From: Enterobacter wuhouensis
Lineage (GTDB): Bacteria > Pseudomonadota > Gammaproteobacteria > Enterobacterales > Enterobacteriaceae
Assembly: GCF_004331265.1 (NCBI RefSeq)
Contig: NZ_SJOO01000004.1
Location: 186,001-250,000 of the forward strand
Length of the DNA stretch: 64,000 nucleotides
Direction of reading: 5' to 3'
Part shown: positions 48,155-57,517 of the stretch, in pieces
How positions within the stretch are numbered: position 1 is the first letter of the stretch
Layout of the letters: every line of letters starts with the position of its first letter
Notes under the pieces: model-generated
The model's input: the letters and a program-made list of their open reading frames with translations, nothing else
The model's database searches: none
Told to the model about the DNA's origin: nothing
Made by a program: the position numbers and the translations under genes

Positions 48155-49822
48155 GTGGCTCAATTCGTTTATACCATGCATCGTGTCGGCAAAGTGGTTC
48201 CGCCGAAACGTCATATTCTTAAAAATATCTCGCTGAGCTTCTTCCCGGGCGCAAAAATCGGTGTTCTGGGTCTCAACGGTGCCGGTAAGTCCACCCTGCT
48301 GCGCATCATGGCCGGCATCGATACAGACATCGAAGGTGAAGCCCGCCCGCAGCCCGGCATCAAGATTGGTTACCTGCCGCAGGAACCTCAGCTGAACCCG
48401 GAGCACACCGTTCGCGAATCCGTTGAAGAAGCGGTTGCCGAAGTGGTTAACGCGCTGAAAGGTCTGGATGAAGTGTACGCGAAGTACGCCGAACCGGATG
48501 CGGACTTCGACAAGCTGGCCGCGCAGCAGGGCAAATTTGAAGAGATCATCCAGGCGCACGACGGTCACAACCTGAACGTGCAGCTGGAGCGCGCAGCGGA
48601 TGCCCTGCGCCTGCCGGACTGGGATGCCAAAGTTGAGAAGCTCTCCGGGGGTGAACGCCGCCGCGTGGCGCTGTGCCGCCTGCTGCTGGAAAAACCAGAC
48701 ATGCTGCTGCTCGACGAACCAACCAACCACCTGGATGCTGAGTCTGTCGCCTGGCTGGAACGCTTCCTGCACGACTTCGAAGGCACCGTTGTGGCGATTA
48801 CCCACGACCGTTACTTCCTTGATAACGTTGCGGGCTGGATCCTGGAGCTGGACCGCGGCGAAGGTATTCCGTGGGAAGGCAACTACTCCTCCTGGCTGGA
48901 GCAGAAAGATCAGCGTCTGGCGCAGGAAGCGTCTCAGGAAGCGGCGCGCCGCAAGTCTATTGAGAAAGAGCTGGAGTGGGTTCGTCAGGGCGCTAAAGGC
49001 CGTCAGTCTAAGGGCAAAGCCCGTCTGGCGCGCTTCGAAGAGCTGAACAACACCGAATACCAGAAACGTAACGAAACCAACGAACTGTTTATTCCGCCTG
49101 GAGCACGTCTGGGGGATAAAGTGGTTGAAGTCAGCAACCTGCGCAAGTCTTACGGCGACCGCCTGCTGATCGACGACCTGAGCTTCTCCGTACCGAAAGG
49201 GGCTATTGTTGGGATCATCGGTCCGAACGGCGCGGGTAAATCGACCCTGTTCCGCATGATGTCCGGTCAGGAACAGCCTGACAGCGGCTCTATCACCCTG
49301 GGTGAAACCGTGAAGCTGGCCTCCGTTGACCAGTTCCGTGACGCGATGGACAACAGCAAAACCGTGTGGGAAGAAGTCTCCGGCGGTCTGGATATCATGC
49401 GTATCGGCAACACCGAGATGCCAAGCCGCGCCTACGTTGGCCGCTTTAACTTCAAAGGCACCGACCAGGGAAAACGCGTGGGCGAGCTGTCCGGCGGCGA
49501 GCGCGGTCGTCTGCACCTGGCGAAGCTGCTGCAGGTTGGCGGTAACGTTCTGCTGCTCGATGAACCAACCAACGACCTGGATATCGAAACCCTGCGCGCG
49601 CTGGAAAACGCCCTGCTGGAGTTCCCGGGCTGCGCGATGGTTATCTCGCACGACCGCTGGTTCCTGGACCGTATCGCGACCCACATCCTGGACTACCAGG
49701 ACGAAGGTAAAGTGGAGTTCTTCGAAGGTAACTTTACCGAATACGAAGAGTACAAGAAACGCACGCTGGGCGCCGACGCGCTGGAGCCGAAGCGTATTAA
49801 GTACAAGCGTATTTCGAAATAA
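48155..49822 (+). CDS. ettA: Energy-dependent translational throttle ABC-F protein EttA
   Basis: EttA binds the ribosomal E site and gates the first elongation step according to ATP/ADP. The start is GTG at 48155 (MAQFVYTMHRVGKVVPP), giving 555 residues as in E. coli; an ATG at 48131 would put codons over the GAGGCG ribosome site. It has two ABC domains: Walker A GLNGAGKST and GPNGAGKST, signatures LSGGERRR and LSGGERGR, Walker B LLLLDEPTNHLDAES and LLLDEPTNDLDIET. A charged linker (RQSKGKARLARFEELN) lies between them. It ends at a strong terminator. Confidence 0.97.
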   Translation: MAQFVYTMHRVGKVVPPKRHILKNISLSFFPGAKIGVLGLNGAGKSTLLRIMAGIDTDIEGEARPQPGIKIGYLPQEPQLNPEHTVRESVEEAVAEVVNALKGLDEVYAKYAEPDADFDKLAAQQGKFEEIIQAHDGHNLNVQLERAADALRLPDWDAKVEKLSGGERRRVALCRLLLEKPDMLLLDEPTNHLDAESVAWLERFLHDFEGTVVAITHDRYFLDNVAGWILELDRGEGIPWEGNYSSWLEQKDQRLAQEASQEAARRKSIEKELEWVRQGAKGRQSKGKARLARFEELNNTEYQKRNETNELFIPPGARLGDKVVEVSNLRKSYGDRLLIDDLSFSVPKGAIVGIIGPNGAGKSTLFRMMSGQEQPDSGSITLGETVKLASVDQFRDAMDNSKTVWEEVSGGLDIMRIGNTEMPSRAYVGRFNFKGTDQGKRVGELSGGERGRLHLAKLLQVGGNVLLLDEPTNDLDIETLRALENALLEFPGCAMVISHDRWFLDRIATHILDYQDEGKVEFFEGNFTEYEEYKKRTLGADALEPKRIKYKRISK

Positions 49823-49826
49823 AAGC

Positions 49827-49856
49827 AAAACGGCAACTTCGGTTGCCGTTTTTTAT
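49827..49856 (+). terminator. ettA terminator
   Basis: AAAACGGCAAC/GTTGCCGTTTT forms an 11-bp stem capped by a stable TTCG tetraloop and followed by T residues. Confidence 0.94.
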
Positions 49857-49863
49857 GTTTGTA

Positions 49864-49909
49864 CCCTCTCCCCGTGGGAGAGGGCCAGGGTGAGGGCATC
49901 AGGCCGCAC
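49864..49909. repeat. Inverted-repeat element, CCCTCTCCC type (copy 1)
   Basis: The arms CCCTCTCCC/GGGAGAGGG are followed by a GGGTGAGGGCATCAGGCCGCAC tail. The same unit, including the tail, recurs at about 63825-63870. A related longer copy lies at 51934-51982. It is a dispersed intergenic repeat, different from the REP units. Confidence 0.8.
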
Positions 49910-49913
49910 ACAA

Positions 49914-50813
49914 TCACCCACCCACGTAATACCGCTTCACCTCATCAAACTGCATCGCAAACTCGATATAGCTCATCAGCGCAGGTGAATTCAGCTTGCG
50001 GCTTGGGTACGCCAGCCACAGGTCGTTGCCTTCGACGTTCCATTCCGGCAGCACCTGAACCAGCGCCCCCTTTTCGATCTTATCTTCCACCAGGAACGCG
50101 GGCAGCAGCGTGATCCCCGCGCCGGCAATCGCACATTCGCGGGCGTATACCAGATTATCGGTCATGTGGGCGTTATCCGGCAGGTAGCGATAATCCTCGC
50201 TTTCGCTTCGCAGAAGCCACTCCGACCACGCCCGGTGCGTAATGCAGCGGTGCTCCACCAGCTGACGGGGATGGACTAACGGCTCCCGGCGAGCCAGATA
50301 GTCCGGCGAGGCCAGCATGTAGCGCGGGCAGTGCCCGATCATGCGGCCAATCAGGGAGGAGTCCTGCGGCTTGCCGGTTCGCAGCGCCACGTCAAAGCCG
50401 GACTCGACAAGATCCACCACGTCGTCAGAGATCGACACATCCAGCGACACGTCGGGATAGCGAAGCTGGAACTCGGCGTTCAGATGCGCCAGCAGCGTTG
50501 CGCCAATCCCCGCCGGACAAGTGATCCGCAGCCGCCCGCTGGGATTTTCGCGCAGGCGCTGGATGGCGTACTCCGCCCGCTCGCTGGCCGCCAGCATCTC
50601 GCGGCAGTGCACCAGATAGTGCTCGCCCGCAAACGTCAGGCTGATCCTGCGCGTGGTGCGGTTCAGCAGGCGAATGCCCACCTGCTGCTCCAGCTGGCTA
50701 ATCCGCTGGCTGACGCTGGATTTAGGCAGCTCCGCCTTCTGCGCCGCCGCGGTAAAGCTCCCCATCTCGGCCACCAGCGCGAACAGCGCCATATCCTGAA
50801 GCTGTTTAAACAT
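49914..50813 (-). CDS. LysR-family transcriptional regulator
   Basis: The 299-residue protein has the N-terminal LysR helix-turn-helix (GSFTAAAQKAELPKSSVSQRISQLEQQVGIRLLNRTTRRISLT, about residues 18-60) and a substrate-binding domain from about 90. It resembles the large group of LysR regulators next to oxidoreductase genes. It is divergent from a zinc-type alcohol dehydrogenase family gene over a 108-base gap with a perfect short palindrome, so it probably controls that gene. The effector is unknown. Not at this site in E. coli. Confidence 0.9.
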   Translation of the reverse strand: MFKQLQDMALFALVAEMGSFTAAAQKAELPKSSVSQRISQLEQQVGIRLLNRTTRRISLTFAGEHYLVHCREMLAASERAEYAIQRLRENPSGRLRITCPAGIGATLLAHLNAEFQLRYPDVSLDVSISDDVVDLVESGFDVALRTGKPQDSSLIGRMIGHCPRYMLASPDYLARREPLVHPRQLVEHRCITHRAWSEWLLRSESEDYRYLPDNAHMTDNLVYARECAIAGAGITLLPAFLVEDKIEKGALVQVLPEWNVEGNDLWLAYPSRKLNSPALMSYIEFAMQFDEVKRYYVGG

Positions 50814-50830
50814 GATTGTTCATCCTGTAC

Positions 50831-50843
50831 GAACGCTGCGTTC
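50831..50843. promoter_or_regulatory. Palindrome between the LysR regulator and oxidoreductase
   Basis: GAACGCTGCGTTC is a perfect 6-1-6 palindrome in the divergent promoter region. TGTCCATCTTAT and TGTCCACTTTAT form a direct repeat a little further on (about 50850-50881). Either could be the LysR-type binding site. Confidence 0.5.
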
Positions 50844-50921
50844 TTGATTGTCCATCTTATCACGCAGCTGTCCACTTTATAGACTAGCCTCAACAAAACG
50901 CATTCCATTGAGGAGCACACC

Positions 50922-51923
50922 ATGTCTGTTAAAGCCATTGCCGTTAACCCAGCGAACCCCGCCGCTTTCATTGAGATCGATTTACCGATGCCGCAGCCCG
51001 GCGAGCACGATCTGCTGGTCGAGGTCAAAGCCGTTTCCATAAATCCTGTCGATACCAAAGTCCATGCAGGTATCTCTAAAAATGGCCTGAAAGATCCGCG
51101 CATTCTCGGGTGGGATGCCAGCGGGATCGTCAAAGCCGTTGGGGCTGGCGTCACCGGGTTCAAACCCGGCGACGAAGTCTGGTACGCGGGCGATATCACC
51201 CGCTCGGGCAGTAACGCCACGCATCAGCTGATCGATGCGCGCATTGTCGGGCATAAGCCTGCAAGCCTCGGCTGGGCCGCTGCCGCTGCACTGCCCTTAA
51301 CCGCCCTCACCGCGTGGGAAGGCCTGTTTGAACGGCTGAACATTCAGGATGCCGGAGCGGACAAAACGTTGCTGATCGTTGGCGGCGCGGGCGGCGTCGG
51401 ATCGCTGGCGATCCCGTTTGCGAAGCACAACAGTAAGGTCACGGTGATCGCTACCGCCTCGCGGGAAGATTCCGCCCAGTGGTGTCGCGATCGCGGTGCG
51501 GACCGCGTCGTCAACTACCGCGACCTGAAAGGCGAGCTCTCGAAACAGGGGCTGACCTTTGTGGATTATATTTTCATCCTCAACGATACCGACGGGCACT
51601 GGGATGCGGTCAGCGAACTGATTGCGCCGCAGGGGCATATCTGCTCTATCGTCGAGAATGAACATCCGCTGAATCAGGACAAGCTGAAGTCTAAATCCGC
51701 CGCCCTGCACTGGGAATTTATGTATACCCGCAGCATGTACCAGACGGCGGATATGGCGCGCCAGGGGGAGATCCTCAGTGAGGTGGCCAAGCTGGTGGAT
51801 AACGGCGTAGTGGAAAGCTCGCTCAGCGAAACGCTGCACGGGCTGAGCGTGGAAAGCATTACCGAGGCGCACCGCAAGGTGCTGGAGGGGCATATGCGGG
51901 GGAAAGTGGTGGTTGAGTATTGA
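50922..51923 (+). CDS. Zinc-type alcohol dehydrogenase-like / quinone oxidoreductase family protein
   Basis: The 333-residue medium-chain dehydrogenase/reductase has a GroES-like N terminus (SINPVDTKVHAG, GWDASGIVKAVGAGVTGFKPGDEVWYAG) and a Rossmann NADPH-binding domain with LLIVGGAGGVGSLAIPFAKH (about residues 150-169). The usual catalytic zinc cysteine and histidine of alcohol dehydrogenases are not seen, so it is probably a zinc-free NADPH reductase of quinones or enones. It is divergent from the LysR regulator and followed by a dispersed repeat. Confidence 0.87.
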   Translation: MSVKAIAVNPANPAAFIEIDLPMPQPGEHDLLVEVKAVSINPVDTKVHAGISKNGLKDPRILGWDASGIVKAVGAGVTGFKPGDEVWYAGDITRSGSNATHQLIDARIVGHKPASLGWAAAAALPLTALTAWEGLFERLNIQDAGADKTLLIVGGAGGVGSLAIPFAKHNSKVTVIATASREDSAQWCRDRGADRVVNYRDLKGELSKQGLTFVDYIFILNDTDGHWDAVSELIAPQGHICSIVENEHPLNQDKLKSKSAALHWEFMYTRSMYQTADMARQGEILSEVAKLVDNGVVESSLSETLHGLSVESITEAHRKVLEGHMRGKVVVEY

Positions 51924-51933
51924 GTGGCTTGTT

Positions 51934-51982
51934 CCCCTCACCCCGGCCCTCTCCCCTGTGGGGAGAGGGTTAGGGTGAGGGG
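51934..51982. repeat. Inverted-repeat element, CCCTCACCC type (copy 2)
   Basis: CCCCTCACCCCGGCCCTCTCCC and its near-perfect complement around CTGTG form one long hairpin between the oxidoreductase and nadR. It is related to the copies at 49864 and 63825. As the stem is long it may also terminate the convergent transcripts. Confidence 0.82.
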
Positions 51983-51990
51983 TAAGTTTT

Positions 51991-53223
51991 TTACCCCTGC
52001 TCCCCCATCATCTCCTTCACCAGCTCGACGCAGCGCAGGAAGCGGGAGTCGTAGTCAGACTCCTCCACGTGGACAAACTCAACGTTGTTCTCGTTCAGCA
52101 TCTCCACCAGCATGGACTGAAACTCTTTTCTGTTGACGGAGCTGCCGAGGCTGCGCATGCCGTCGGCCACCCACGGCGTGTTGTTTTCCAGCAGGATCAC
52201 CAGGTCAAAGCGGTACTCGTCAATCAGCGCCTGCACGAACGGGTGCTCTCGCCCTTCATACTTCTTGCAGAACGCCTGGGTGGTGACGAAATCGGTGTCG
52301 ATGAACGCCACCTTGTTGGCATACTTCACTGCAAAATCAATGTACTGCGCATGGCCGAGCGCGATTTTATCGTAATCAGAATACTGTAGCGCCATCTCGT
52401 CGCCGCCCAGGTGGGATAAGACGTAATCGCGCCCGTACTCCCACGCGCTGGTAGTGTTGAAGATATTCGCCAGCTTGTTGACCAGCGTCGATTTTCCGCT
52501 CGATTCGCCGCCCAGAATGGCCACCGTGCGCACAAAGAACGGCTTCACTTCGGTCGGAATGTAATCCCAGTAGCGGGACGGGTTTTCGCGGATCTGCGCC
52601 CCGCTGATGTTCATGAAGGTGCGCTTCGGATCGATCAGCACCGTCTCGATGCCCAGATGCTCGCGGAACTGCGGCGCGTCGGACTCTTCAGAGGTGTAGA
52701 TCCAGTTCGGGGCAATGCCCTTCTCTTCCATAAACGCCTTCACGCCGTTGCTCCACACGTCCCAGCCGTGCGGATACGGCTCCATGCCCTCTTCGTTGAA
52801 GGCATGAATGCGAATGTTTTTCTGGTACTTAAAGGTCTGAAGCAGCCAGCGCAGGCGATCCGGCACCGTCGGCTGCTGCGACATGGCGCTGTCCTCGAAC
52901 AGCTGACGGTCACGCGTTTCGTCGTAGCCCATGATGATGTGCAGTTCGTCAACCTGGCTACAGGCGCGCTGGATCAGATAGATATGCCCGGTATGCAGCG
53001 GGTAAAACTTGCCGAACACCACGCCGATGTTCTTTTGCATACGCGGGAATTCCAGCCCCAGAAAGCGGTGCAGCGCTTCGAGCTTCTGCGCGCTGGGGCT
53101 TTTGATTTTGGCGTTCAGCAGCTGGCTTAAGTAGCCTTTGGTCATGCCGCTGGCATCCGCCACCTGCTGCAGCGTGCAGCCCTTCTGGCGGATTGCGGTC
53201 TTGAGATAGTCAAATGATGACAT
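51991..53223 (-). CDS. nadR: Trifunctional NAD regulator / NMN adenylyltransferase / ribosylnicotinamide kinase
   Basis: NadR represses NAD synthesis genes and also makes NAD from nicotinamide riboside. The 410-residue protein has an N-terminal helix-turn-helix (KGCTLQQVADASGMTKGYLSQLLN), a nucleotidyltransferase domain with GKFYPLHTGHIYLIQRA (HTGH, about residues 71-87), and a C-terminal kinase domain with the P-loop GGESSGKSTLVNKLA (about 236-250). It is between radA and the accessory LysR pair. In E. coli ettA directly follows; here the insertion separates them. Confidence 0.97.
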   Translation of the reverse strand: MSSFDYLKTAIRQKGCTLQQVADASGMTKGYLSQLLNAKIKSPSAQKLEALHRFLGLEFPRMQKNIGVVFGKFYPLHTGHIYLIQRACSQVDELHIIMGYDETRDRQLFEDSAMSQQPTVPDRLRWLLQTFKYQKNIRIHAFNEEGMEPYPHGWDVWSNGVKAFMEEKGIAPNWIYTSEESDAPQFREHLGIETVLIDPKRTFMNISGAQIRENPSRYWDYIPTEVKPFFVRTVAILGGESSGKSTLVNKLANIFNTTSAWEYGRDYVLSHLGGDEMALQYSDYDKIALGHAQYIDFAVKYANKVAFIDTDFVTTQAFCKKYEGREHPFVQALIDEYRFDLVILLENNTPWVADGMRSLGSSVNRKEFQSMLVEMLNENNVEFVHVEESDYDSRFLRCVELVKEMMGEQG

Positions 53224-53260
53224 AAATTACGGTGCCTCCTGCAAAATCAAATTTACGTAA

Positions 53261-54646
53261 TTATAAGTCGTCAAAGACATTTAACGCATCCGCGAGTTTT
53301 TTCACGCCGAAGACCTTCATCCCTTCCGGGATTTTTTTCGGCACGTTGGCGGCTGGGACAATGGCACGACGGAAGCCGTGTTTCGCCGCCTCGGAGATAC
53401 GCTCCTGGCCGCTCGGTACCGGACGGATCTCCCCGGCCAGCCCTACTTCGCCAAAGACCACCAGATCCTGCGGCAGCGGCCTGTCGCGCAGGCTGGAGAC
53501 CATCGCCAGCAGCAGCGCCAGGTCTGCGCTGGTTTCCGAGACTTTCACGCCGCCGACCACGTTGACGAAGACGTCCTGATCCGCCATCTGCAGGCCGCCG
53601 TGACGGTGCAGCACCGCCAGCAGGATCGCCAGACGGTTCTGCTCCAGACCGACCGCCACGCGCCGCGGGTTGCCCATCATCGACACGTCCACCAGCGCCT
53701 GAATTTCGACCAGCAGCGGGCGCGTCCCTTCCCACAGCACCATCACCGAGCTGCCGGAGGTAACTTCATCACCACGGCTCAGGAAGATGGCCGACGGGTT
53801 GCTGACTTCCCGCAGCCCCTGCTCGGTCATGGCAAACACGCCCAGTTCGTTCACCGCGCCAAAGCGGTTCTTGTGGCTGCGCAGGGTACGGAAGCGGGAG
53901 TCGGCATCACCGTCGAGCATCACGGAGCAGTCGATACAGTGTTCAAGCACCTTCGGCCCGGCAAGCGAGCCGTCTTTGGTCACGTGGCCCACCATCACGA
54001 TCGCCACACCGCGCGTTTTGGCAAAGCGCGTGAGGTAGGCAGCGGTTTCGCGCACCTGCGCCACGCTGCCCGGCGAGGACTGAATGTCCGCCATGTGCAT
54101 CACCTGAATGGAGTCGATCACCATCAGCTTCGGCTGCTCTTCTTCGGCAATCATGCAGATCTGCTCGATGCTGGTTTCAGAGAGCATGTTCAGGTTGCCG
54201 GTCGGCAGGCCCAGGCGGTGCGCGCGCATCGCCACCTGCTGCAGCGACTCTTCGCCCGTGACGTACAGGGTTTTCATCTGTTCGGCGAGCTTGCACAGCG
54301 TTTGCAGCAGCAGGGTCGATTTACCCGCGCCCGGGTTACCGCCGATCAGAATGGCGCTGCCCGGCACCACGCCGCCGCCGAGCACGCGGTCGAACTCTTT
54401 GAAGCCGGTGGAGAAGCGCGGCAGCTCTTCCAGGCTGATGTCCGAGAGCTTTTGCACTTTCGACACGCCGGCGTTGCCCGCGTAGCCGCTCAGGCGCTCG
54501 TTACGGGCCACGCTCGGCGAAGCCGCCACACCACGCACTTCGGTGATGGTGTTCCAGGCATGACAGGCGCTGCATTGCCCCTGCCAGCGCGGATAATCCG
54601 CACCACATTCATTACAGACAAATGCGCGTTTTGGAGCTTTCGCCAC
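53261..54646 (-). CDS. radA: DNA repair protein RadA
   Basis: RadA (Sms) is a RecA-like ATPase that promotes branch migration in recombination. The 461-residue protein has an N-terminal zinc finger (CNECGADYPRWQGQCSAC, residues 11-28), Walker A GGNPGAGKSTLLLQ, the KNRFG motif in RSHKNRFGAVNELG, and a C-terminal Lon-like domain (DLALLLAMVSSLRDRPLP). It follows serB and precedes nadR by 37 bases. Confidence 0.97.
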   Translation of the reverse strand: MAKAPKRAFVCNECGADYPRWQGQCSACHAWNTITEVRGVAASPSVARNERLSGYAGNAGVSKVQKLSDISLEELPRFSTGFKEFDRVLGGGVVPGSAILIGGNPGAGKSTLLLQTLCKLAEQMKTLYVTGEESLQQVAMRAHRLGLPTGNLNMLSETSIEQICMIAEEEQPKLMVIDSIQVMHMADIQSSPGSVAQVRETAAYLTRFAKTRGVAIVMVGHVTKDGSLAGPKVLEHCIDCSVMLDGDADSRFRTLRSHKNRFGAVNELGVFAMTEQGLREVSNPSAIFLSRGDEVTSGSSVMVLWEGTRPLLVEIQALVDVSMMGNPRRVAVGLEQNRLAILLAVLHRHGGLQMADQDVFVNVVGGVKVSETSADLALLLAMVSSLRDRPLPQDLVVFGEVGLAGEIRPVPSGQERISEAAKHGFRRAIVPAANVPKKIPEGMKVFGVKKLADALNVFDDL

Positions 54647-54678
54647 GGTTTACCTCGTTATTTCTGTGCGGCCTGCGC

Positions 54679-54709
54679 GCCGGGTGGCGCTAACGCTTAC
54701 CCGGCCTAC
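54679..54709. repeat. REP element between serB and radA
   Basis: GCCGGGTGGCGCTAACGCTTACCCGGC is a single REP-type hairpin in the 74-base gap between the co-directional serB and radA genes. Confidence 0.85.
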
Positions 54710-54720
54710 AAAGCCGACCG

Positions 54721-55689
54721 TTATTTCTGATTAATGCTGCCGGAGAGAATGCAGAACACCCCCATCAGGTCAGCGTGACGGATAGTCACTTCCGTCTTTT
54801 CATTTACTTTTGGCTTGGCGTGATAAGCAATGCCAAGACCAGCAACCTTGATCATCGGCAGATCGTTGGCACCGTCGCCGATGGCCACGGTCTGCGCCGC
54901 CGGAATGTCATATTTTCCCGCCAGGCGCGTCAGGGTATTGGCCTTGTACTGCGCGTCGACGATGTCACCGATCACCTGCCCGGTCAGCTTGCCGTCCATA
55001 ATCTCCAGCTCGTTTGCCACTACGGTGGTCAGACGCAGCTTGTCGCGCAGGTAGTCGGCAAAGAAGGTGAACCCGCCGGAGGCAATCGCCACTTTCCAGC
55101 CGAGCGTCTCCAGCTTCAGCACCAGCTGCGTCAGCCCCGGCATCAGCGGCAGCTCGTCGCGCACCTGGCGCAGAATGTTCGCGTCGGCCCCCTTCAGGGT
55201 TGCCACGCGCTGCCTCAGGCTGGCGGTGAAGTCCAGCTCGCCGCGCATCGCACGCTCGGTGACTTCCGCCACCAGCTCGCCGCTGCCCGCCAGTTTGGCG
55301 ATTTCGTCGATGCACTCGATCTGGATGGCGGTAGAATCCATGTCCATCACCAGCAGGCCCGGCGTTTTCAGGTGCGGAATTTTACCGAGCGGCGCAACGT
55401 CCAGCCCGGCATCGTGCGCCAGTCGCGTCGCGCGCTGGGTCAGGGAACCGGCCAGGCGAATGACCTGATAATCTTCCACGCACCAGGCCGCCACAATGAC
55501 CATCGCCGCACCCAGTTTAGTTTGGTATTGGGTGAGACGCTGCTTGTCCAGACCGCGTCCGTACAGCAGCCAGCCGCTACGGCCAGCGTGGTAATCCAGA
55601 GGCATCACCTCATCGCCACTTAATGAGAGCGGCAATCCTGGCCATAAAGAGACATCCGTTGGCAGGTCGCACCAGGTAATGTTCGGCAT
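54721..55689 (-). CDS. serB: Phosphoserine phosphatase
   Basis: SerB dephosphorylates O-phosphoserine in the last step of serine synthesis. The 322-residue haloacid-dehalogenase-type enzyme has the nucleophile motif LLVMDMDSTAIQIECIDEIAK, the second motif VAIASGGFTFFADYL, and GDGANDLPMIKVAGLGIAYHAKPKV. The N-terminal third is the usual extra domain of the enterobacterial protein. It is divergent from ytjB and upstream of radA. Confidence 0.98.
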   Translation of the reverse strand: MPNITWCDLPTDVSLWPGLPLSLSGDEVMPLDYHAGRSGWLLYGRGLDKQRLTQYQTKLGAAMVIVAAWCVEDYQVIRLAGSLTQRATRLAHDAGLDVAPLGKIPHLKTPGLLVMDMDSTAIQIECIDEIAKLAGSGELVAEVTERAMRGELDFTASLRQRVATLKGADANILRQVRDELPLMPGLTQLVLKLETLGWKVAIASGGFTFFADYLRDKLRLTTVVANELEIMDGKLTGQVIGDIVDAQYKANTLTRLAGKYDIPAAQTVAIGDGANDLPMIKVAGLGIAYHAKPKVNEKTEVTIRHADLMGVFCILSGSINQK

Positions 55690-55806
55690 TGAAGCTCCTG
55701 TAAATTCGTTCGCGCCGGAAGGTTCCAGAGGGAAAATAACGCATGAGGCTACCCTGTAACCATCACTTCTGGCAACATTAAGCCGTAAATTTTCAGCAGG
55801 TGGAAT

Positions 55807-56451
55807 ATGGCTCGCGCAAAACTGAAATTCCGGCTACATCGCGCCGTGATTGTCCTTTCCTGTCTCGCACTATTGGTCGCGCTGATGCAAGGGGCATCCT
55901 GGTTTAGCCAGAACCATCAACGGCAACGAAACCCGCAGTTTGAAGAGCTGGCCCGCACGCTGGCGCGCCAGGTGACGCTCAACGTCGCGCCGTCCATGCG
56001 TAACGAAACGCCCGATGACAAGCGCATAGGCCAGGTCTTACGCCTGTTAACGGAGAACAGCCGCATTCTGGACGCGGGCGTCTACGACGAAAAAGGCGAT
56101 CTGATTGCCCGCGCGGGCGAGCACGTTGACGTGCGCGACAGGCTGGCGCTGGACGGCAAAAAAGCCGGGGGCTATTTCAACCAGCAAATTGTCGAACCTA
56201 TTCAGGGAAAGAATGGTCCACTGGGCTATCTGCGCCTGACGCTCGACACCCACACCCTGCCGACCGAAGCCAAACAGGTGGATAACACCACCAATATTCT
56301 GCGCCTGATGCTGCTGCTCTCGCTGGCGATTGGCGTCGTGCTGGCGCGTACCCTGCTCCAGGGCAAGCGCACCCGCTGGCAGCAGTCGCCGTTCCTGCTC
56401 ACCGCCAGCAGGTCGGTTCCCGAAGACGAAGAGAGCGAGAAGAAAGAATAG
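55807..56451 (+). CDS. ytjB: Membrane protein YtjB (Smp/AhpA family)
   Basis: The 214-residue protein has an N-terminal membrane segment (about residues 13-33), a periplasmic domain and a second membrane segment (about 157-177, LRLMLLLSLAIGVVLARTLL). The length and pattern equal E. coli Smp. The function is not established; related proteins affect virulence or haemolysin-like activity. It is divergent from serB and 39 bases upstream of lplA. Confidence 0.92.
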   Translation: MARAKLKFRLHRAVIVLSCLALLVALMQGASWFSQNHQRQRNPQFEELARTLARQVTLNVAPSMRNETPDDKRIGQVLRLLTENSRILDAGVYDEKGDLIARAGEHVDVRDRLALDGKKAGGYFNQQIVEPIQGKNGPLGYLRLTLDTHTLPTEAKQVDNTTNILRLMLLLSLAIGVVLARTLLQGKRTRWQQSPFLLTASRSVPEDEESEKKE

Positions 56452-56490
56452 TGATAAAGTAGGCGAACGATTCGGAAAAGGAACTCTGCC

Positions 56491-57507
56491 ATGACGACGT
56501 TACGCCTGCTTATCTCTGACTCTTACGATCCCTGGTTCAATCTCGCGGTGGAAGAGTGTATCTTCCGCCAGATGCCCGCCACCCAGCGCGTTTTGTTTCT
56601 CTGGCGTAACGCCGATACGGTGGTGATTGGCCGCGCGCAAAATCCGTGGAAAGAGTGCAACACGCGGCGCATGGAAGAGGACAACGTCCGCCTTGCGCGC
56701 CGCAGCAGCGGCGGCGGCGCGGTATTCCACGACCTCGGCAATACCTGCTTCACCTTTATGGCGGGCAAACCGGAGTACGACAAAACTATCTCAACATCCA
56801 TCGTCCTCAACGCGCTGAATTCGCTCGGCGTGACGGCGGAGGCGTCCGGGCGTAACGACCTGGTGGTGAAAACCCCCGAGGGCGACCGGAAGGTCTCCGG
56901 CTCCGCCTACCGCGAAACGATGGATCGCGGCTTCCACCACGGCACCCTGCTGCTGAACGCCGACCTGAGCCGTCTGGCGAACTACCTCAACCCGGACAAG
57001 AAAAAGCTGCAGGCCAAGGGGATTACCTCCGTGCGCGGGCGCGTGGCGAATCTGGTGGAGCTGCTGCCGGGAATTACCCACGAGCAGATTTGCGATGCGA
57101 TCCGTGACGCATTCTTCGAACATTACAGCGAGCGCGTCGACGCGGAAGTCATCTCCCCGGATAACACTCCGGACCTGCCCAACTTCGCGGAAACCTTCGC
57201 CCGCCAGAGCAGCTGGGAGTGGAACTTCGGCCAGGCGCCTGCGTTTTCCCATCTGCTGGATGAGCGTTTTACATGGGGCGGCGTGGAGCTGCACTTTGAC
57301 GTCGAGAAAGGCCATATCACCCGCACGCAGGTGTTTACGGACAGTCTGAACCCGGCGCCGCTGGAGGCGCTGGCGGCACGTTTGCAGGGCTGCCTGTATC
57401 GGGCGGATATGCTGCAGCAGGAATGCGATGCGCTGATCGGCGATTTCCCCGAGCAGGAAAAGGAGCTGCGGGAATTATCACAGTGGATAATAACTGCGGT
57501 TCAGTAA
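56491..57507 (+). CDS. lplA: Lipoate-protein ligase A
   Basis: LplA attaches salvaged lipoate to the E2 subunits of 2-oxoacid dehydrogenases and to the glycine cleavage H protein. At 338 residues it equals E. coli. The biotin/lipoyl ligase motifs are [20 protein letters not shown] and the lysine in [21 protein letters not shown]. Its downstream neighbour in E. coli is yjjJ; here a fimbrial operon follows after a 247-base gap. Confidence 0.97.
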   Translation: MTTLRLLISDSYDPWFNLAVEECIFRQMPATQRVLFLWRNADTVVIGRAQNPWKECNTRRMEEDNVRLARRSSGGGAVFHDLGNTCFTFMAGKPEYDKTISTSIVLNALNSLGVTAEASGRNDLVVKTPEGDRKVSGSAYRETMDRGFHHGTLLLNADLSRLANYLNPDKKKLQAKGITSVRGRVANLVELLPGITHEQICDAIRDAFFEHYSERVDAEVISPDNTPDLPNFAETFARQSSWEWNFGQAPAFSHLLDERFTWGGVELHFDVEKGHITRTQVFTDSLNPAPLEALAARLQGCLYRADMLQQECDALIGDFPEQEKELRELSQWIITAVQ

Positions 57508-57517
57508 TACCTGATAT

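Noticed and set aside
48083..49828. Open frame of 581 codons on the minus strand opposite ettA
   Set aside because: It mirrors ettA exactly and arises from the biased codon use of a highly expressed gene. Nothing in its sequence resembles a protein family.
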